Positions 36,124 through 36,511 of a stretch of DNA of 36,511 nt are shown in pieces. The first letter of the stretch is position 1. The number at the start of each line of letters is the position of its first letter. The DNA is from a virus: positions 1 through 36,511 of IMG/VR virus record IMGVR_UViG_3300006072_000014; one strand, 5' to 3'. The position numbers and the translations under genes were made by a program. Under the pieces are notes generated by a model. It was not told the origin of the DNA and did not search any database. It saw only the letters and a list, made by a program, of their open reading frames with translations.

Positions 36124-36511
36124 TGGCAGATTACGGCTTTGATATAAATGTAGGCGGTGACATTCTTATGCAATTAGCTAAGATAAACGAAAGTATTTCC
36201 GTAATGGGTACTAAATCCATTCAAGAAGTGGAGAAAGCGGAAAGCGCATTTGCATCTATGGGTGAAAAAATGTCGGAAACATTTAGCGGCATTAAAAATA
36301 TGCTTTTAGGGGGGTTGGGGTTAAGTGCTTTATTCGAGGGTTTTGAGTTTATAAAAGAAAGCAAGGGTGTTTATGATGAATTGCAAAAGGCAACAACAGA
36401 CTTAAATCAAACCATGAAAACAATGGGTGGGTCAGTAGGTGTAAGTACTGAACACCTTTCAAAGATGGCGGAGGAAATGAGCAATGTAACTGTTTTTACA
36501 AAATCATCTAT
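36123..36511 (+). CDS. tape measure protein (5' part, window edge)
   Basis: The frame begins at ATG 36123 on the stop of the chaperone and stays open to the end of the window, encoding 129 residues. The start is MADYGFDINVGGDILMQLAK with M-G-T-K-S-I-Q-E-V-E-K-A helix and a Gly-rich MLLGGLGLSALFEGFEFIKE segment, then ATTDLNQTMKTMGGSVGVST. This matches the usual N-terminal part of phage tape measure proteins. It sets tail length and ejection-related folding. The rest lies outside the window. Confidence 0.75.
   Translation, partial: MADYGFDINVGGDILMQLAKINESISVMGTKSIQEVEKAESAFASMGEKMSETFSGIKNMLLGGLGLSALFEGFEFIKESKGVYDELQKATTDLNQTMKTMGGSVGVSTEHLSKMAEEMSNVTVFTKSS

Noticed and set aside
1-36511. 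Search for integrase, transposase, attachment site or tRNA
   Set aside because: No tyrosine or serine recombinase motif, transposase or tRNA-like fold was found in the window, so integration cannot be argued either way.

Overview
The window reads as a stretch of the genome of a tailed, contractile-tail (myovirus-like) bacteriophage or prophage whose host is a member of the Bacteroidota. The host assignment rests on several things: -7 promoter boxes of the form TAnnTTTG, the near absence of Shine-Dalgarno sequences with A-rich stretches before start codons instead, low G+C, and small proteins that resemble families common in Bacteroidota phages (a GDWV...YLHQLQ protein, a YopX protein, a cyclic-phosphate-processing receiver domain). 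No integrase, transposase, repressor of full length, tRNA or rRNA was recognised, so lifestyle is undecided.

Layout. (1) 1-1014: small rightward accessory genes. (2) 1015-2192: a terminator, an operator-like repeat and a secreted or membrane-anchored DNA/RNA non-specific endonuclease. (3) 5601 down to 2299: a tightly packed leftward operon of about fourteen small genes, many with 4-base ATGA overlaps. (4) 5602-5747: divergent control region. (5) 5748-12328: rightward early genes leading into a recombination/replication set: a RecT/Bet-type annealing protein, a protein with an SSB-like acidic tail and a DnaA domain-IV protein. (6) 12329-19036: three large enzymes, an SNF2-like helicase fused to a DNA methyltransferase, a DEAD/DEAH helicase with a zinc ribbon, and a prim-pol/SF3 helicase replicase. 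(7) 19037-19336: an AT-rich block of ATTACTA iterons, the best origin candidate. (8) 19337-21111: VRR-NUC nuclease, mini-HTH peptide and ParB-methyltransferase whose 3' end carries a 28-bp triplicate repeat. (9) 21116-29126: packaging and head genes (DUF5681, an intervening HNH endonuclease, terminase large subunit, Gp36-like, DUF935 portal, MuF with a C-terminal toxin-like nuclease domain, tail completion). (10) 30162 down to 29085: a leftward five-gene cassette with its own promoter inserted into the late genes. (11) 30243-36511: protease-scaffold-capsid polyprotein, tail sheath, tail tube, frameshifted tail-assembly chaperones and the start of the tape measure protein.

The most unusual signal is a set of three structured leaders (12351-12434, 15015-15116, 21544-21624). 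Each sits between a TATATTTG promoter box and a gene: the helicase-methyltransferase, the DEAD/DEAH helicase and the HNH nuclease. Each has a 5-bp hairpin whose loop is complementary to an unpaired segment inside a following terminator-like hairpin with a T-tract. The loop sequences differ between elements but the complementarity is kept, which is what covariation of a kissing-loop or pseudoknot attenuator would look like. Other notable signals are: promoter boxes placed 4-6 bases before ATG (leaderless transcripts); the 28-bp repeat whose copy number sets the reading frame between methyltransferase and packaging gene; an A10 run linking portal and MuF frames; and a T7 slippery site in the tail-assembly chaperone.
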